Below, one piece after another: positions 1 to 6,903 of a stretch of 38,404 bases of DNA. The notes under the pieces were generated by a model. The model ran no database searches, was not told the origin of the DNA, and worked only from the letters and a program-made list of their open reading frames with translations. Both the position numbers and the translations under genes were made by a program. The stretch's first letter is position 1; every line of letters begins with the position of its first letter. The stretch is from Actinomycetota bacterium (GTDB taxonomy: Bacteria; Actinomycetota; Acidimicrobiia; Acidimicrobiales; Microtrichaceae), in NCBI GenBank assembly GCA_016870275.1, contig VGBZ01000024.1, positions 1 to 38,404 on the forward strand, read 5' to 3'.

Positions 1-324
1 TCGCCGGCGAGGCGAGTTGCAGCGGAACCAGGAGGTAGAGCACTCCCATGAGGGCTCCGGCGAGTCCCAACGGCCCGATCACACGGGCACTGTTGGACAC
101 GACGGCGAGCCAATCACCGAGCACCCCGTTGTCGGCGACCATGTCGGCCCCGACGACCCCTCGGGCGATGATCGCCACCGTGAACCATCCCAATCCGGTC
201 AGGACGAACGCCCGACCGAGAGTGGTGTGGTCTGCTCCTCCGAGGATCCGTTCGAGACCGGTCTGTGACCGATTGGGTGCAGATGCGACAGCGTCGCTCG
301 CCGGTGCTGTCTCGGTGACTGTCA
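1..324 (-). CDS. Probable cytochrome c oxidase subunit I, N-terminal part (cut by window start)
   Basis: The reading frame opens with ATG at 324 and runs off the window edge, giving 108 residues. The first ~30 residues are hydrophilic. Then comes a heme-copper-oxidase-like N-terminus: a DHTTLGR segment (compare DHKxIGR in subunit I), a first membrane helix, a loop, and a second hydrophobic stretch ending in LLVPLQLASPA, which resembles the AVVPLQVGA of helix II. A GAGGA ribosome site lies 10 bases before the start. The neighbours ctaB and ctaA make the heme A this enzyme would use, which supports the call. The catalytic heme and copper ligands lie outside the window, so the oxidase subtype cannot be decided; another heme-copper oxidase branch is possible. 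Confidence 0.6.
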
Positions 325-486
325 TGGCTCGGCTGTCCTCAGGCTTCCGTTCCGACCCGGCGACGAGATTCTGCCGCCGCAACTGTTCCGCTCAGACCCG
401 GAGACACCGGAACCTGGCGCGTTGGCCGACTGGGGGGAGACACTGATAAGGGCTGATTGGAACAACACGCGGACATTACTTCAGTC

Positions 487-501
487 GCCAACTCGGTTGG
501 C
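487..501 (-). terminator. Hairpin downstream of ctaB
   Basis: A perfect 6-bp stem (GCCAAC/GTTGGC) with a 3-base loop lies about 46 bases beyond the ctaB stop, in the 222-base gap before the oxidase gene. It has no T-tract, so it may be a weak or factor-assisted terminator or an RNA-stabilising hairpin. The rest of the 325-546 gap shows nothing else I can support. Confidence 0.35.
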
Positions 502-546
502 AAACCGCCACAGGTCAGTCTTGGGGCCAGTTCGGGGCTCGGTGGC

Positions 547-1452
547 TCAGAGGCCGAACCGGACGAGGACGTCGACCGCCATGGCGGCGAACAACGCCGA
601 GAGGTGCCAGATCGAGTACTTGAACACCCGCATGGCCCGCTCGGGCGAAGCATCCCGGAACAGGCCGGCACAACTCCAAGTGAACGCAACCCCGCCGACG
701 ATCGCCACGGCGAAGTACAGCGCACCGAGGGAACCGGTCACGCCGGCCGCCACGCTGAGCACCACGACCACGACGGCGTAGGTGATCATCTGGCGAACGG
801 TCGAACGATCGTCGGCGACGACGGGCATCATCGGAACATCCACCCCGGCATAGTCGTCGCGGTACCGGATGGCGAGAGCCCAGAAGTGCGGAGGTGTCCA
901 GAAGAAGATGACACCGAACAGCAACCACGCCGTGATCGACACGGTGCCGGTCACCGACGACCAGCCGATCAGGACCGGGACTGCACCAGCGGCGCCGCCG
1001 ATCACGATGTTCTGGCTCGAGGACCGCTTCAGCCACAGCGTGTAGACGAACACGTAGAACAGACACGCCGCGAGGGCCAACACCGCCGAGATCAGGTTGA
1101 CCGTGAGCGTCAACCAGAGGAACGCAAGCGCCTCGATCCCGACCGCGAAGACCAGCGCCGACCGGGCGCTGACCACACCGGTGACGAGCGGACGCCCCTT
1201 GGTGCGCTCCATCCGGGCGTCGATGTCGCGGTCGACGTACATGTTGACCGCATTGGCGCCTCCGGCGGCGAGCGTGCCGCCGACCACCGTGGCCACCATC
1301 AACCACAGCGACGGCAGACCGCCCTCGGCGACGATCATCGTCGGCACGGTGGTCACCAGCAGCAGCTCGATGATCCGAGGCTTGGTGAGCGCCACGAAAC
1401 CAGCTAGTCGAGTCGACAGCGGGAGAGGAACCGGAACGACGGGAGCGACCAT
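547..1452 (-). CDS. ctaB: Protoheme IX farnesyltransferase (heme O synthase)
   Basis: 301 residues, the usual length for the CtaB/CyoE branch of the UbiA prenyltransferase superfamily. The enzyme transfers a farnesyl group to heme B to make heme O in the cytoplasmic membrane. The first Asp-rich motif is visible around residues 70-78 (NMYVDRDID, followed by RMERTKGRPLVTG). The second conserved loop reads YRDDYAGVDVPMMPVV in the middle of the protein. About eight or nine hydrophobic segments are spread along the chain. It is divergent from ctaA, which converts its product to heme A, across an 86-base gap. There is no ribosome site before ATG 1452, but a TATTCT box sits 10 bases upstream, so translation may start on a very short leader. 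Confidence 0.95.
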   Translation of the reverse strand: MVAPVVPVPLPLSTRLAGFVALTKPRIIELLLVTTVPTMIVAEGGLPSLWLMVATVVGGTLAAGGANAVNMYVDRDIDARMERTKGRPLVTGVVSARSALVFAVGIEALAFLWLTLTVNLISAVLALAACLFYVFVYTLWLKRSSSQNIVIGGAAGAVPVLIGWSSVTGTVSITAWLLFGVIFFWTPPHFWALAIRYRDDYAGVDVPMMPVVADDRSTVRQMITYAVVVVVLSVAAGVTGSLGALYFAVAIVGGVAFTWSCAGLFRDASPERAMRVFKYSIWHLSALFAAMAVDVLVRFGL

Positions 1453-1462
1453 GCCAACTGTG

Positions 1463-1468
1463 AGAATA
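1463..1468 (-). promoter_or_regulatory. Candidate -10 box of ctaB
   Basis: TATTCT on the minus strand (5 of 6 to TATAAT) ends 10 bases before the ctaB ATG. No convincing -35 is seen. The predicted transcript would carry only a few leader bases and no ribosome site. Confidence 0.4.
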
Positions 1469-1526
1469 CGGCCCGGGCTGACCGGGTCGCCAGCACGGTG
1501 CCTCCTGCGCTGTCGGTCCCGGGGCC

Positions 1527-1532
1527 TAGCCT
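1527..1532 (+). promoter_or_regulatory. Candidate -10 box of ctaA (leaderless)
   Basis: TAGCCT fits the actinobacterial TAnnnT pattern and ends exactly 6 bases before the GTG of ctaA, so transcription would begin at or next to the start codon. No Shine-Dalgarno sequence precedes the GTG, which agrees with a leaderless mRNA. No good -35 hexamer is present. Confidence 0.45.
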
Positions 1533-1538
1533 GACATC

Positions 1539-2522
1539 GTGAATCCGATAGCCGAGCGCCTCACCGTGTCGCCCCGGACCTACCGGATACTGGCAGTTGC
1601 CGCACTGGCACTGTTGGCGACCATCGTGGTGACCGGTGCTGCGGTTCGTCTCACCGGATCCGGGCTCGGGTGTTCCGACTGGCCCAACTGCGAGGAGGGC
1701 GAATTCCTCGCCGCCTCCACGCCCAACCAGGCCATCGAGCAGGTGAATCGGTTGTTCACCGGCCTCGTGTCGCTGTCGGTGATCGCTGCAGTGCTCGGAT
1801 CCCTCCGACGGCGTCCGTACCGACGGGACCTGGTGTGGCTGTCACTCGGTCTGGTCGTCGGCGTGATCGGCCAGATCGTGCTCGGGGGCATCACAGTGCT
1901 CGTCGATCTCCACCCCCTCGCCGTCGCCGGACACTTCGTCCTGTCGATGGTCCTCGTCTCCAACGCCGTCGTACTCGTGTGGCGTGCCGGACGACCCGCC
2001 GGTCCTCGCCGCGTCGTCGTCGACCGGACGGATCTGCGTCTGTCGCGCTCGGCGGTCCTGCTCGCCTGCGCCCTGATGTTGAGCGGGCCACTCGTCACCG
2101 GGTCCGGGCCGCACGCCGGAGACGCGGCCTCGCCGCGGTTCGGCTGGGCCATTCCCGACGTGGTGCGGATCCACTCGATCAACATGTGGATCTTCCTGGT
2201 GGTGCTGATCGTGTTGATGGTCCGACTCGCTCGCAACCCGCACACCGCTCGCGCCGGGGACGAGCGGATCCTTCGACGCGGCACCACCGTGCTCTCGGTA
2301 GTCGTCGCTCAGGGAGGCATTGGCTACCTGCAGTACGAACTCGGCATCCCGGCGTGGCTCGTGCTGCTGCACATCGTCGGCGCGACGTTGGTCCTCTCGA
2401 GCACCGTCTGGTTCCATCTGGGTCTGTCCGCACCAGTTGTTGCGGACGAGGAACAGGGCGTGCCGCCCGCAGTTGACGACGCTCTGCGCAGGACCGGAGT
2501 CTCCGCCGAGGCCTTCCGGTGA
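1539..2522 (+). CDS. ctaA: Heme A synthase, actinobacterial type
   Basis: 327 residues with about eight membrane helices in two four-helix halves. It oxidises the C8 methyl of heme O to make heme A for cytochrome oxidase. Visible marks are the Cys45/Cys51 pair in the first extracellular loop ([10 protein letters not shown]), Glu67 in [11 protein letters not shown], and histidines 132, 212 and 278 as probable heme ligands. Position 70 is Asn where Bacillus CtaA has a heme-ligand His (IEWSHR). An EFGNR-like motif is, as I recall, typical of mycobacterial homologues, so this looks like a lineage feature and not a defect. The start is GTG 1539, with a TAGCCT box 6 bases before it. The stop overlaps the clpS start (GTGA), so the two are co-transcribed. 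Confidence 0.93.
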   Translation: MNPIAERLTVSPRTYRILAVAALALLATIVVTGAAVRLTGSGLGCSDWPNCEEGEFLAASTPNQAIEQVNRLFTGLVSLSVIAAVLGSLRRRPYRRDLVWLSLGLVVGVIGQIVLGGITVLVDLHPLAVAGHFVLSMVLVSNAVVLVWRAGRPAGPRRVVVDRTDLRLSRSAVLLACALMLSGPLVTGSGPHAGDAASPRFGWAIPDVVRIHSINMWIFLVVLIVLMVRLARNPHTARAGDERILRRGTTVLSVVVAQGGIGYLQYELGIPAWLVLLHIVGATLVLSSTVWFHLGLSAPVVADEEQGVPPAVDDALRRTGVSAEAFR

Positions 2523-2806
2523 GTACCGCCCCGGTCGAGATCGTCGAACCGGAGACCACCGAGAAGACCGCCGTCGAGGGACCATGGGTGGTGATCGTGT
2601 GGGACGACCCGATCAACCTCATGAGCTACGTGGCATTCGTCTTCCGGAAGCTCTTCGGCTACTCCAAGGACGAAGCGGAGCGCCTCATGCTGCAGGTCCA
2701 CAACGAAGGCAAGGCAGTCGTGTCGAGTGGCGCGCGGGACGATGCCGAACGTGATGTCTTTCGCCTTCACGAACACGGCCTCTGGGCCACCATGCAGCAG
2801 GACTGA
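2519..2806 (+). CDS. clpS: ATP-dependent Clp protease adaptor ClpS
   Basis: 95 residues: a disordered ~20-residue N-terminal arm, then the single ClpS fold. Signature pieces are [15 protein letters not shown], where the DDPINLM stretch forms the N-degron pocket edge, then [26 protein letters not shown] and the C-terminal [12 protein letters not shown]. ClpS binds the N-terminal domain of ClpA/ClpC unfoldases and delivers substrates with bulky N-terminal residues. The GTG start overlaps the ctaA stop by four bases, so translation is coupled. The following DUF2017 gene starts 9 bases after the stop; clpS-DUF2017 pairing is common in actinobacteria. The partner ClpC/ClpP genes are not in the window. 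Confidence 0.93.
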   Translation: MSTAPVEIVEPETTEKTAVEGPWVVIVWDDPINLMSYVAFVFRKLFGYSKDEAERLMLQVHNEGKAVVSSGARDDAERDVFRLHEHGLWATMQQD

Positions 2807-2815
2807 GGACTCGAC

Positions 2816-3265
2816 GTGTTCCGCTCACCCATCCGACGTCGGTCCGACGGCACCTACCGTTTCCAGATCTCCACCAACGAGCGCGCACTCGTGGTCGAGG
2901 TGATGAGTGACCTCCGCGACCGCATCACCACACCCGACCCGACGTTGGAACGGTTGTTTCCGCCGCCCTACGGCGACGACACCGAGCGCAACGCCGGGTT
3001 CGCTGCGATCGCCGGTCGCGAACTGCTCGATCGACGGCTCGCTGCCATCGACCTGGTGCTCGCCACCGCCGATGCCGACCGGCTCACTGCGGAGGAGCTC
3101 GAAGCATGGATGCGCAGCATCAACGATGCACGTCTCGTCCTCGGAACCCGCCTCGGCGTGGACCAAGCCGGTTCGACACCCGAAACCAGCGACCAGCGGA
3201 CCCTGGGGGCGTACGAGTACCTCGGTTTCCTGCTCGAACTGACGGTCCGAGCGCTCGCCGACTGA
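2816..3265 (+). CDS. DUF2017 family protein
   Basis: 149 residues, soluble, no signal peptide or membrane segment. It starts FRSPIRRRSDGTYRF and then is mostly predicted helix (TNERALVVEVMSDLRDRI, GRELLDRRLAAIDLVLATAD, LTAEELEAWMRSINDARLVLGTRLGV, YEYLGFLLELTVRALAD). The closing YLGFLLE-L segment and the position directly after clpS match the actinobacterial DUF2017 family, which has no established function. The GTG start at 2816 lies 9 bases after the clpS stop, so it belongs to the ctaA-clpS transcript. A role linked to N-degron proteolysis is only a guess from gene order. Confidence 0.85.
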   Translation: MFRSPIRRRSDGTYRFQISTNERALVVEVMSDLRDRITTPDPTLERLFPPPYGDDTERNAGFAAIAGRELLDRRLAAIDLVLATADADRLTAEELEAWMRSINDARLVLGTRLGVDQAGSTPETSDQRTLGAYEYLGFLLELTVRALAD

Positions 3266-3304
3266 AGGTCGAACGACCGTCCGGCCGGGCCCGGAGGCAG
3301 TCCG

Positions 3305-3334
3305 TTGGTCGGTCATCGAGGCAGCGGCTATGGT
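3305..3334 (+). promoter_or_regulatory. Promoter of the tRNA cluster
   Basis: TTGGTC (3305-3310) and TATGGT (3329-3334) are separated by 18 bases, a good housekeeping-sigma arrangement. The -10 ends 26 bases before tRNA-Glu, leaving room for a short 5' leader that RNase P would remove. Confidence 0.6.
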
Positions 3335-3360
3335 TCTCCGGCTCCCCTGATGGGCGACGA

Positions 3361-3433
3361 GCCCCCATCGTCCAGCGGCCTAGGACGCCTCCCTTTCAAG
3401 GAGGTAACACGGGTTCGAATCCCGTTGGGGGTG
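3361..3433 (+). tRNA. tRNA-Glu (anticodon UUC)
   Basis: A complete 73-base cloverleaf. The acceptor GCCCCCA pairs with TGGGGGT (one G-U). The D stem is GTCC/GGAC, and the anticodon stem is CCTCC/GGAGG with loop CTTTCAA (TTC). The T arm is ACGGG-TTCGAAT-CCCGT, and the discriminator is G. The bases after G73 are CAG, so the 3' CCA is not encoded here, unlike in the two following tRNAs. Confidence 0.96.
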
Positions 3434-3447
3434 CAGGCCACAGCCGT

Positions 3448-3525
3448 GGTCCCGTGGTGCAGCTTGGAGTGCACGCCGGCCTGTCAAGCCGGAGGTCGCG
3501 GGTTCAAATCCCGTCGGGACCGCCA
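3448..3525 (+). tRNA. tRNA-Asp (anticodon GUC)
   Basis: The cloverleaf has acceptor GGTCCCG/CGGGACC, D stem GTGC/GCAC, anticodon stem CCGGC/GCCGG with loop CTGTCAA (GTC), T arm GCGGG-TTCAAAT-CCCGT, discriminator G and an encoded CCA. The G34 in the anticodon is the queuosine position. That matters because a glutamyl-Q-tRNA(Asp) synthetase gene is also in this window. Confidence 0.96.
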
Positions 3526-3560
3526 CTGTGGGCCGGTGCGATGCACCGACCCACATACCC

Positions 3561-3636
3561 GGTCGGGTAGCTCAGTTGGCAGAGCGTCCGCCTGAAAAGC
3601 GGAAGGTCACCGGATCGACGCCGGTCCCGACCACCA
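3561..3636 (+). tRNA. tRNA-Phe (anticodon GAA)
   Basis: A 76-base cloverleaf with encoded CCA: acceptor GGTCGGG/CCCGACC, D stem GCTC/GAGC, anticodon stem TCCGC/GCGGA with loop CTGAAAA (GAA), T stem ACCGG/CCGGT. The T loop reads ATCGACG, so position 54 is A and not the nearly universal T. All stems are otherwise perfect, so the gene looks functional. Confidence 0.95.
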
Positions 3637-3647
3637 CGAGAACCCCG

Positions 3648-3674
3648 GGGTACGAGGCCCGTTGGCCGGTACCC
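3648..3674 (+). terminator. Terminator-like hairpin after the tRNA cluster
   Basis: A nested hairpin 11 bases past tRNA-Phe: the outer stem GGGTAC/GTACCC encloses an inner stem GGCC/GGCC with loop CGTT. There is no T-run, but the position and strength fit a terminator or 3'-end processing signal. Confidence 0.5.
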
Positions 3675-3722
3675 TCACAAGCGCTGCAGTCGAACATCAG
3701 GTCGCCTCGGGGGTGAGGTCGA

Positions 3723-5042
3723 GTGAGCGACGAGGGGACGAACACCGGCCCAGAGACCGGTTCGGATGCCGGCCCAGAGACCGGTTCAGAGACCGGCTCG
3801 GATGCCGGCCCACCGACCCGCTCACAACGGGCCCCGGCGCCATTCATCTCCAACGCCGACAAACTCGGTTACCTCCCGCCGTTCGATGGCATGCGGGGCA
3901 TCAGCGTGTGCCTCGTCATCCTCGTCCACGCCACGTTCGAACCGTTCGGTGGATTCGCCGGGACCGTCGACGTGTTCTTCGTGTTGTCGGGATTCCTCAT
4001 CACGACGCTGCTGCTCGAAGAGGACCGGCGCGCCGGTCGGGTCGATCTCCGTCGCTTCTTCTCCCGCCGGGCGCTGCGACTGCTCCCGCTCATGTACCTG
4101 GTGATCCTCGGGACACTGCTCGCCGCACTGGCGGTGCACCTGCTCACCGACAACCGCGACCTCCTCGACAAGGCCATCAGTGATGCGCTGGCCGGCGGCG
4201 CCTACATGTACCACGTGGTCCACCCCGTCCACGTGGAACTGGTGGGCGGCGGTCCCCCGGAGATCCGTCCGTTGCTGCACCTGTGGTCGCTGACCGTCGA
4301 AGAGCACTTCTACGTCTTCGGTGCACTCCTCGTGATCGTCGCCGTCCGTCGCAACTGGCTCCAATGGGTCGCTGCGGTGTTCGTCGTGTGCTGGGTGGGC
4401 ATCGGACTGGCCCGGCTGACGGGCCACGTCGGCCCCGTTTTCGCCTGGTATCAGCGACCGGACTCCCTCATGCTCGGTGTGGTGGTGGCGTTCTTGAACG
4501 CACGGATACCCGGCCGACTGAGCGAGACCGTGGGTCGACGTCTGCGTGGGGCGGCCTGGGTCGCCACTGGTGTCCTCGTCGGAACGTTCTTCATCGGGAC
4601 GTGGTTCGCCAAACCGTTCGGGCTGTTCGTACCGTTCCTGGTCCCCGAGGGTGGATCGCTCGACGACGGGCTCTACTGGGGCGAGTTCGGGTTCAGTGTC
4701 ATCGCAGCGAGCGTTGCGATCATGTCGATCACGTTCGCCCGGTACCGGGATCATCCGGTCGCACGATTCCTCTCGTGGAAACCCTTCACCGAGCTCGGAC
4801 GACGCAGCTACGCCATCTACTTGCTTCACGTTCCGATCGGCGTGCTGTTGTTCGAAACGGTCTCGAAGGTCTCCGAGGGCCTCACCCTCCTGATCTACTT
4901 CCCGCTCCTCGCAGTGTGCGTGGAGGTGGCCCATCGGCTCGTCGAGCGTCCGGCCATGAAGATGCGTCTCAAGCTCGCAGGAGCGGACGCCTCGGGATCG
5001 TCCGCTGCCAACTCCGGATCGGAGACATCCGGTTCGTCGTGA
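3723..5042 (+). CDS. Acyltransferase 3 (OafA/YrhL-type) membrane protein
   Basis: 439 residues. An acidic, low-complexity cytoplasmic arm (residues ~1-40, repeats of GPETGSDA) precedes about ten membrane helices. Family marks are PFDGMRGISVCLVILVHA with the catalytic-type His, DVFFVLSGFLITTLLL, the basic loop FFSRRALRLLPLMY, and HLWSLTVEEHFYVF. Such enzymes move acyl groups across the membrane onto surface glycans, lipids or peptidoglycan; the substrate cannot be told from sequence. Start GTG 3723 follows a GAGG ribosome site 4 bases upstream. It stands alone, 86 bases after the tRNAs and convergent with the glycosyltransferase at 5055. The Ser-rich C-terminal tail (~25 residues) is probably disordered. 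Confidence 0.9.
   Translation: MSDEGTNTGPETGSDAGPETGSETGSDAGPPTRSQRAPAPFISNADKLGYLPPFDGMRGISVCLVILVHATFEPFGGFAGTVDVFFVLSGFLITTLLLEEDRRAGRVDLRRFFSRRALRLLPLMYLVILGTLLAALAVHLLTDNRDLLDKAISDALAGGAYMYHVVHPVHVELVGGGPPEIRPLLHLWSLTVEEHFYVFGALLVIVAVRRNWLQWVAAVFVVCWVGIGLARLTGHVGPVFAWYQRPDSLMLGVVVAFLNARIPGRLSETVGRRLRGAAWVATGVLVGTFFIGTWFAKPFGLFVPFLVPEGGSLDDGLYWGEFGFSVIAASVAIMSITFARYRDHPVARFLSWKPFTELGRRSYAIYLLHVPIGVLLFETVSKVSEGLTLLIYFPLLAVCVEVAHRLVERPAMKMRLKLAGADASGSSAANSGSETSGSS
3747..3812 (+). repeat. In-frame short tandem repeats in the acyltransferase N-terminus
   Basis: A 24-base unit (3747-3770) is repeated at 3771-3806 with an extra 12-base segment inserted, followed by the first bases of a third copy. 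The underlying period is 12 bases, alternating AGAGACCGGTTC-like and GGATGCCGGCCC-like blocks. All copies keep frame and encode GPETGSDA-type acidic repeats, so slippage would change arm length without breaking the gene. Confidence 0.8.
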
Positions 5043-5056
5043 GCCGGAGCCGGCTC
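5041..5056. terminator. Short hairpin shared by two convergent stops
   Basis: GAGCCG-GAGC-CGGCTC forms a 6-bp stem spanning the 12-base gap between the acyltransferase stop (5040-5042) and the glycosyltransferase stop (5055-5057). It could end transcription from both sides, but it lacks T-tracts. Confidence 0.4.
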
Positions 5057-6860
5057 AACCCGCTGCTGTCGGGCAGCCCTCGGCAGTGGCGCCACCCACC
5101 GCCGCCCGAGCGAACCATGTGGGCTGGTCAGCCGGGTCGCACACTCGGTCGATGGGGAGGGTTCTCCAACCGTTCCGTTCGACTGCGTCCTTCACTCGTT
5201 GGTTCGGCTGGAGCCACACCACCAACCAGACCTGATCGTCGGTCACGGGAATCTCGATGATCTGGGCGTCATCGGGGAGTTGCTTCAGGTCTGCAGCAGG
5301 CCAGAGGTTTGCGACCTCCGACAGCCGGTACGACGTTCGATCCGACTCGACGGGAACGACCCGAGGCTGGCCGATCACCAGATCCACTCCACGTTCCTCG
5401 AGGTACGGCACGGTGGCCATGCGCACGTGACCCGGATAGTAGAGATCGAACGTCGCACCTTCCCGAGCGACCGTGGCGTCGGCCAGCCCGAGCATGTCGA
5501 TTGTGGGGAGGTCGGCGAAGTAGCCGATCACACCGAGCGGTGCCACAGCGATCGTCGGTTGGTTATCGACGTCAGGGCCTCCCGGGAACTCCTCGGCGAG
5601 CCGCTCACCCATCCCCTGCCATGCAGTCGGTGACGAACTCGGCCAGTGGGAGATCTCCCGGAACGTGAGCACCGGATACGGGAGGATCGTCGGAGCCACG
5701 GCGTGGGCGGCAGAGAAGGCGAGCAGCGCTCCCACGAGCAGGACCTGTCGTCGGCCCGAAACGATCGGGTCGATCAGGTACGCCGCTACCACGGCGAGAA
5801 ACGGAAGCACCGGTACGACGAACCGGAACTCCATGAAGTCGGCCCCCACGACGCACACGTACAGGAACCACACCGGCACCAACCAGAGAACCTGCGGAAC
5901 TCCGGGGAGTGCCAGCAGACTCCGACCGAGACGTCGGGCCCGTCCGATCAACAAGAAGGCGGCGTAGGAGGCGAAGAAGCAGAGGAGGTAGAAGACCCCG
6001 AAGAGGAACGGAACGATCGGGTTGGCCGCTGACTTGGCGAAGAAGGTGTTGGGCACCAACGAGCCGTAGAAGTCCCACTTCCAGACGAGCCAGGGCAGGA
6101 CGACGAGCGATGCCGGGCCGGCAACTAGCGCCCCGGCGGCGATGACCGCTGACATCGGCCGCTCAGCGCCGGCACGTCGCCGCTCCCGCCCGAGGCACAC
6201 GAGGTGGATGACGACGACCGCCGTCACCAGCACCGCCGAGTCGAGCCTGGTGAGCAGGGCCAGCCCGGCGAACAAACCGGCGGCGATCCGGCGTGAGGTC
6301 CACGAGTCGGCCACGGAGCGGGGCGTTCCGTACGGCAGGAGACAGACCGTCACGGCGAGCACCAGCAGGGTCTGGGTCATCGTCTCGAGACCCCCGGTGG
6401 CGTAGCCGAGGAACGTCACGTTGGCGACGAGCGTGGCCTGGACGAGCAGTGCCATGCCCAGCGAATCGAACAATCGACGGGCGAGTATGCCGGTGACCAG
6501 AACAGCGGCGACCATCGTGACCACCCCGACGACCTGACTGAACAACGGTGTGGACCAGCCGAGTCGCTCGGGAAGCGCATGGAGCGCCGTCCAGAGGAAG
6601 TTCGTGTACCCCTCCACCGGCTCGCCGGGGTTGAACACGAGTCCGTCGCCACGAGCCAGGCTGCGGGCGTACCGGTACGTGATGAAGGCGTCGTCCTGAA
6701 CGAACCGGATGAACCACGCAGCAACAGCAGCAACGGTGACCAGGACCACCTCAGCCAGAACCCACCGGCCCGAGAGCCGCTCGTCGAGCCACTCGCTGAT
6801 TCGTTCGGGGCGGCGGGTACCGCCGGTGTGGACCGGTGGCTCTCCGATCACGTCGACCAC
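5055..6860 (-). CDS. Polytopic GT-C-type glycosyltransferase
   Basis: About 601 residues from GTG 6860. The open frame extends to 7049 but would overlap the malic enzyme gene, and the upstream part is not protein-like. GTG 6851 is an equally possible start. A short cytoplasmic arm precedes the first helix (AEVVLVTVAAVAAWFI). The first outer loop follows, with DDAFITYRYARSLARGDGLV and then NPGEPVEGYTNFLW. This resembles the catalytic Asp-containing loop of lipid-linked GT-C enzymes such as actinobacterial arabinofuranosyl- and mannosyltransferases. Ten or more helices and a ~150-residue outside domain (DIDMLGLADATVAREG-like, VGQPRVVP) follow. It probably adds a sugar from a polyprenyl-phosphate donor to an envelope glycan; donor and acceptor are unknown. 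Confidence 0.8.
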   Translation of the reverse strand: MVDVIGEPPVHTGGTRRPERISEWLDERLSGRWVLAEVVLVTVAAVAAWFIRFVQDDAFITYRYARSLARGDGLVFNPGEPVEGYTNFLWTALHALPERLGWSTPLFSQVVGVVTMVAAVLVTGILARRLFDSLGMALLVQATLVANVTFLGYATGGLETMTQTLLVLAVTVCLLPYGTPRSVADSWTSRRIAAGLFAGLALLTRLDSAVLVTAVVVIHLVCLGRERRRAGAERPMSAVIAAGALVAGPASLVVLPWLVWKWDFYGSLVPNTFFAKSAANPIVPFLFGVFYLLCFFASYAAFLLIGRARRLGRSLLALPGVPQVLWLVPVWFLYVCVVGADFMEFRFVVPVLPFLAVVAAYLIDPIVSGRRQVLLVGALLAFSAAHAVAPTILPYPVLTFREISHWPSSSPTAWQGMGERLAEEFPGGPDVDNQPTIAVAPLGVIGYFADLPTIDMLGLADATVAREGATFDLYYPGHVRMATVPYLEERGVDLVIGQPRVVPVESDRTSYRLSEVANLWPAADLKQLPDDAQIIEIPVTDDQVWLVVWLQPNQRVKDAVERNGWRTLPIDRVCDPADQPTWFARAAVGGATAEGCPTAAG

Positions 6861-6903
6861 GACGACGATGGTACCGATTCCCGGACGGGACCGAACCGGC
6901 GGG

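Noticed and set aside
457-1407. 316-codon plus-strand frame opposite ctaB
   Set aside because: Shadow of ctaB; charged low-complexity translation without domains.
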